From a gamma proteobacterium symbiont of Lucinoma myriamae (GTDB lineage: Bacteria; Pseudomonadota; Gammaproteobacteria; GRL18): DNA of 7,332 nt. The stretch's first letter is position 1. The number at the start of each line of letters is the position of its first letter. The stretch is from positions 1 to 7,332 of the forward strand of contig JAHXIM010000352.1 of NCBI GenBank assembly GCA_025655635.1. The letters run 5' to 3'. A program made the position numbers and the translations under genes. This document shows positions 5,445 through 7,332 of this stretch, in pieces. The notes below the pieces were generated by a model, which was given only the letters and a program-made list of their open reading frames with translations, was not told where the DNA came from and ran no database searches.

Positions 5445-7241
5445 TTAGGCGGACTTTAAGTTATTGAGCTGCTCTGAGGCTAAAATTTGTAACTCATCTG
5501 CAGGCATGGGGCGTCCATACCAATAACCTTGAACTGTCGGGCAGCCGATGGCTTTTACATAATTGACTTGTACTTCATTCTCAACACCTTCGGCAACAAT
5601 GTTCAGACCCATTTCTTTAGCCATTGCAACGATGGCAGTAATAATTGAATTTTTATCATCTTCTGATTGTATTGTTGCTATAAAAGAGCGATCAATTTTT
5701 AAGTTGTTGAGGGGGAGTGTCTGTAAGTAACTTAAAGAGGAATAACCCATACCAAAATCATCAACCGCGAAATGAACACCATGTGAGGATAGTTCGTGTA
5801 ATTTTCCTACCGCCAGATCCATATCTTTCATCAGTGTATTTTCAGTAATTTCCAACTCCAGTTGTTCTGGTTTTAAGTGGTATTTATTTAATGTATTCAG
5901 GACAAAATCAACAAATTTGTCCGTAGTGATCTGAGATGATGAAATATTAACCGCCAAAGTAATATTAGATAAAACAGGATTGTTTTGTATCCAGTTTTGT
6001 AATATATGACAGGATGCATCCAGCATCCATTCACCAATATCGTTAATGAGACCAGTCTCTTCTGCAAGAGGAATGAAATCATTGGGTGCAATCAGACCTT
6101 TATCTGGATGATTCCAGCGAATTAAAGCTTCTACACCAGAAATTCTTTCTGACTTAATGTCATATTGAGGCTGAAAATAAACCTCAAACTGGTTTTCTTG
6201 AATTGCCCTTCTTATGCCATTTTCTATTGATAAATGTTCTTGAAGTAAATGCTGCATGTGATCTGAAAAGAATTCATGGCCATTTTTTCCTTTGCCTTTG
6301 ATATTATACATGGCCATATCAGCGTGCTTAATTAGTGTTTCACTGCTGTTGCCATTTTCGGGATAAAGTGCTGTACCAATACTAAAAGTGACATAAACAT
6401 TATTATTTTCAATAATAAACGGCCGTTCTAAAGCGTGGGAAATTTTGTTAATTAACTGATTCACATCATCACGTGAGCGGATATCAGGCAACATTAAATT
6501 AAATTCATCACCACCGACACGGGCTAATGTGTCGCTATCACGAATACAGGTTAATAAACGTTGGGATATTTTTTGTAATAATTTATCGCCGGCCAGGTGT
6601 CCCAGTGAATCATTAACAATTTTAAAACGATCCATATCTAAAAACATAACGGCGACCTTACGGTCATTACGATTGGCTTGAGAGATGGCATATGTTGTTC
6701 TATCGCGAAATAATATTCGATTAGGCAAAGTGGTGAGTGCATCATGATACAATTGAAATGAAACCTGCTCATCCAGACGTTTTTGCTCACTCACGTCTCT
6801 TGCCACACCATAAATACCAACATGATTGCTATTAGAGTTTCTATCTGGAATATCAGATTCATTTAATTTTATAGCAATTGAGCGTGACTCAAAACAACAA
6901 AGATCGGAACTCAGAAATTTAGGCACCATTCTAAATTCTATGTTTTGCGCAATATCAATATTGCTCAAAGATGTAGAAAAAGCAAAGTTTGCTTTTTCTA
7001 CATCTTCCGGATGAATAAATTCTGAATAATGATGCCCTATAAATTCTTCCTGTGTATAACCTAACAATTCAGTAACACGTTCATTGACAAAGGCAAAGCA
7101 GCCTTTGTTATCCAGCATATAAACAATATCAGGGGAGTTATTGACAAAAAAACGATAACGCTCTTCTGAAGTATGTATGCAGCGAGACATTTCATCTAAT
7201 TGATGTTTCAGTGTTCGCTTTTCGATAATATTATTAATCAC
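5445..7241 (-). CDS. PAS-GGDEF-EAL cyclic-di-GMP turnover protein
   Basis: This 598-residue cytoplasmic protein combines a PAS/PAC sensor domain (about 24-150, ending GVARDVSEQKRLDE), a GGDEF diguanylate cyclase domain (about 160-325) and an EAL phosphodiesterase domain (about 337-585). The cyclase signature GGDEF (243-247) is intact, with FLDMDRFKIVND upstream and a product-inhibition site RxxD (R234-D237) exactly five residues before it. The EAL domain keeps its catalytic set: E371 of EALIRW, N432, E464 in EITEN, D494-D495 in DDFGMGYSS, K515, E551 and QGY (571-573). Both activities could therefore be live; many such proteins act mainly as phosphodiesterases. There is no membrane segment in the called protein. 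The start is GTG 7241, the first canonical start in frame, with no well-placed Shine-Dalgarno; ATG 7190 (M18) is an alternative. The frame stays open upstream to a TAG at 7310-7308. The PAS coding region contains a 39-base palindrome. No strong terminator follows. Confidence 0.94.
   Translation of the reverse strand: MINNIIEKRTLKHQLDEMSRCIHTSEERYRFFVNNSPDIVYMLDNKGCFAFVNERVTELLGYTQEEFIGHHYSEFIHPEDVEKANFAFSTSLSNIDIAQNIEFRMVPKFLSSDLCCFESRSIAIKLNESDIPDRNSNSNHVGIYGVARDVSEQKRLDEQVSFQLYHDALTTLPNRILFRDRTTYAISQANRNDRKVAVMFLDMDRFKIVNDSLGHLAGDKLLQKISQRLLTCIRDSDTLARVGGDEFNLMLPDIRSRDDVNQLINKISHALERPFIIENNNVYVTFSIGTALYPENGNSSETLIKHADMAMYNIKGKGKNGHEFFSDHMQHLLQEHLSIENGIRRAIQENQFEVYFQPQYDIKSERISGVEALIRWNHPDKGLIAPNDFIPLAEETGLINDIGEWMLDASCHILQNWIQNNPVLSNITLAVNISSSQITTDKFVDFVLNTLNKYHLKPEQLELEITENTLMKDMDLAVGKLHELSSHGVHFAVDDFGMGYSSLSYLQTLPLNNLKIDRSFIATIQSEDDKNSIITAIVAMAKEMGLNIVAEGVENEVQVNYVKAIGCPTVQGYWYGRPMPADELQILASEQLNNLKSA
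6949..6964. repeat. Small palindrome in the GGDEF-EAL coding region
   Basis: GCAATAT (6949-6955) and ATATTGC (6958-6964) are perfect inverted copies two bases apart. It lies three bases from the 39-base palindrome and encodes part of the PAS domain (about residues 93-98). Confidence 0.7.
6968..7006. repeat. 39-base near-perfect palindrome inside the PAS coding region
   Basis: Two 19-base arms (6968-6986 and 6988-7006, the left beginning AAGATGTAGAAAAAGC) are exact reverse complements around a single G at 6987. The repeat encodes PAS residues 80-92 (DVEKANFAFSTSL). Because of its symmetry the opposite strand reads almost the same peptide (DVEKAKFAFSTSS). In mRNA it would form a hairpin of about 17 pairs. 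No mobile element or target duplication is seen beside it. Confidence 0.95.
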
Positions 7242-7332
7242 CTTAATTAGTCGACCCTGAAAAAAGACAATCTCAATGACACAATAGATTATCGTACAAT
7301 ATTGATTCTATTTTTATTGTTCATGATCATAT

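Noticed and set aside
6826..7014. Plus-strand frame of 62 codons over the PAS region
   Set aside because: It is a shadow of the GGDEF-EAL gene; its similarity to the real protein (DVEKA.FAFSTS) is caused by the 39-base palindrome.

Overview
The window is a block of bacterial chromosome with four complete genes, all read from the minus strand. It is fairly A+T rich. The GlnA sequence, the sigma-54/NtrC-type control signals and the PAS-GGDEF-EAL protein together suggest a gammaproteobacterium, probably free-living and aquatic. That placement is an inference from protein character, not from a marker gene. No RNA genes, insertion sequences or CRISPR arrays are visible.

In order of transcription (right to left): a PAS-GGDEF-EAL cyclic-di-GMP protein (7241-5445, GTG start); a 288-base regulatory gap; a type III glutamine synthetase (5156-2985); a 3' region with three successive inverted repeats ending in a strong intrinsic terminator (2977-2887); a cation diffusion facilitator metal transporter with an extra C-terminal domain (2788-1625); a 78-base gap holding an almost perfect NtrC-type box; a type I, adenylylation-type glutamine synthetase GlnA (1546-140); and an intrinsic terminator (108-79).

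The theme is nitrogen assimilation. Two unrelated-size glutamine synthetases (468 and 723 residues) lie about 1.4 kb apart. Each is preceded by the same 18-base dyad (ATGCAC..TTATGGTGC, 15 of 18 identical), which matches the NtrC consensus. The type III gene also has a very good -24/-12 (sigma-54) promoter with the box about 130 bases upstream of the predicted start point, the classic enhancer layout. The type I gene has its box only about 40 bases from the start codon and no recognisable sigma-54 promoter, so its control may be different (for example NtrC acting on a sigma-70 promoter). The metal transporter sits between the two metal-dependent synthetases; a functional link is possible but unproven.

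The most unusual raw-sequence feature is a 39-base, almost perfect palindrome (19-base arms, one central base) inside the PAS-domain coding region of the GGDEF-EAL gene. A second small palindrome lies beside it. The 5' end of that gene also has an open frame that reads upstream past the GTG start and resembles the last helix of a receiver domain.
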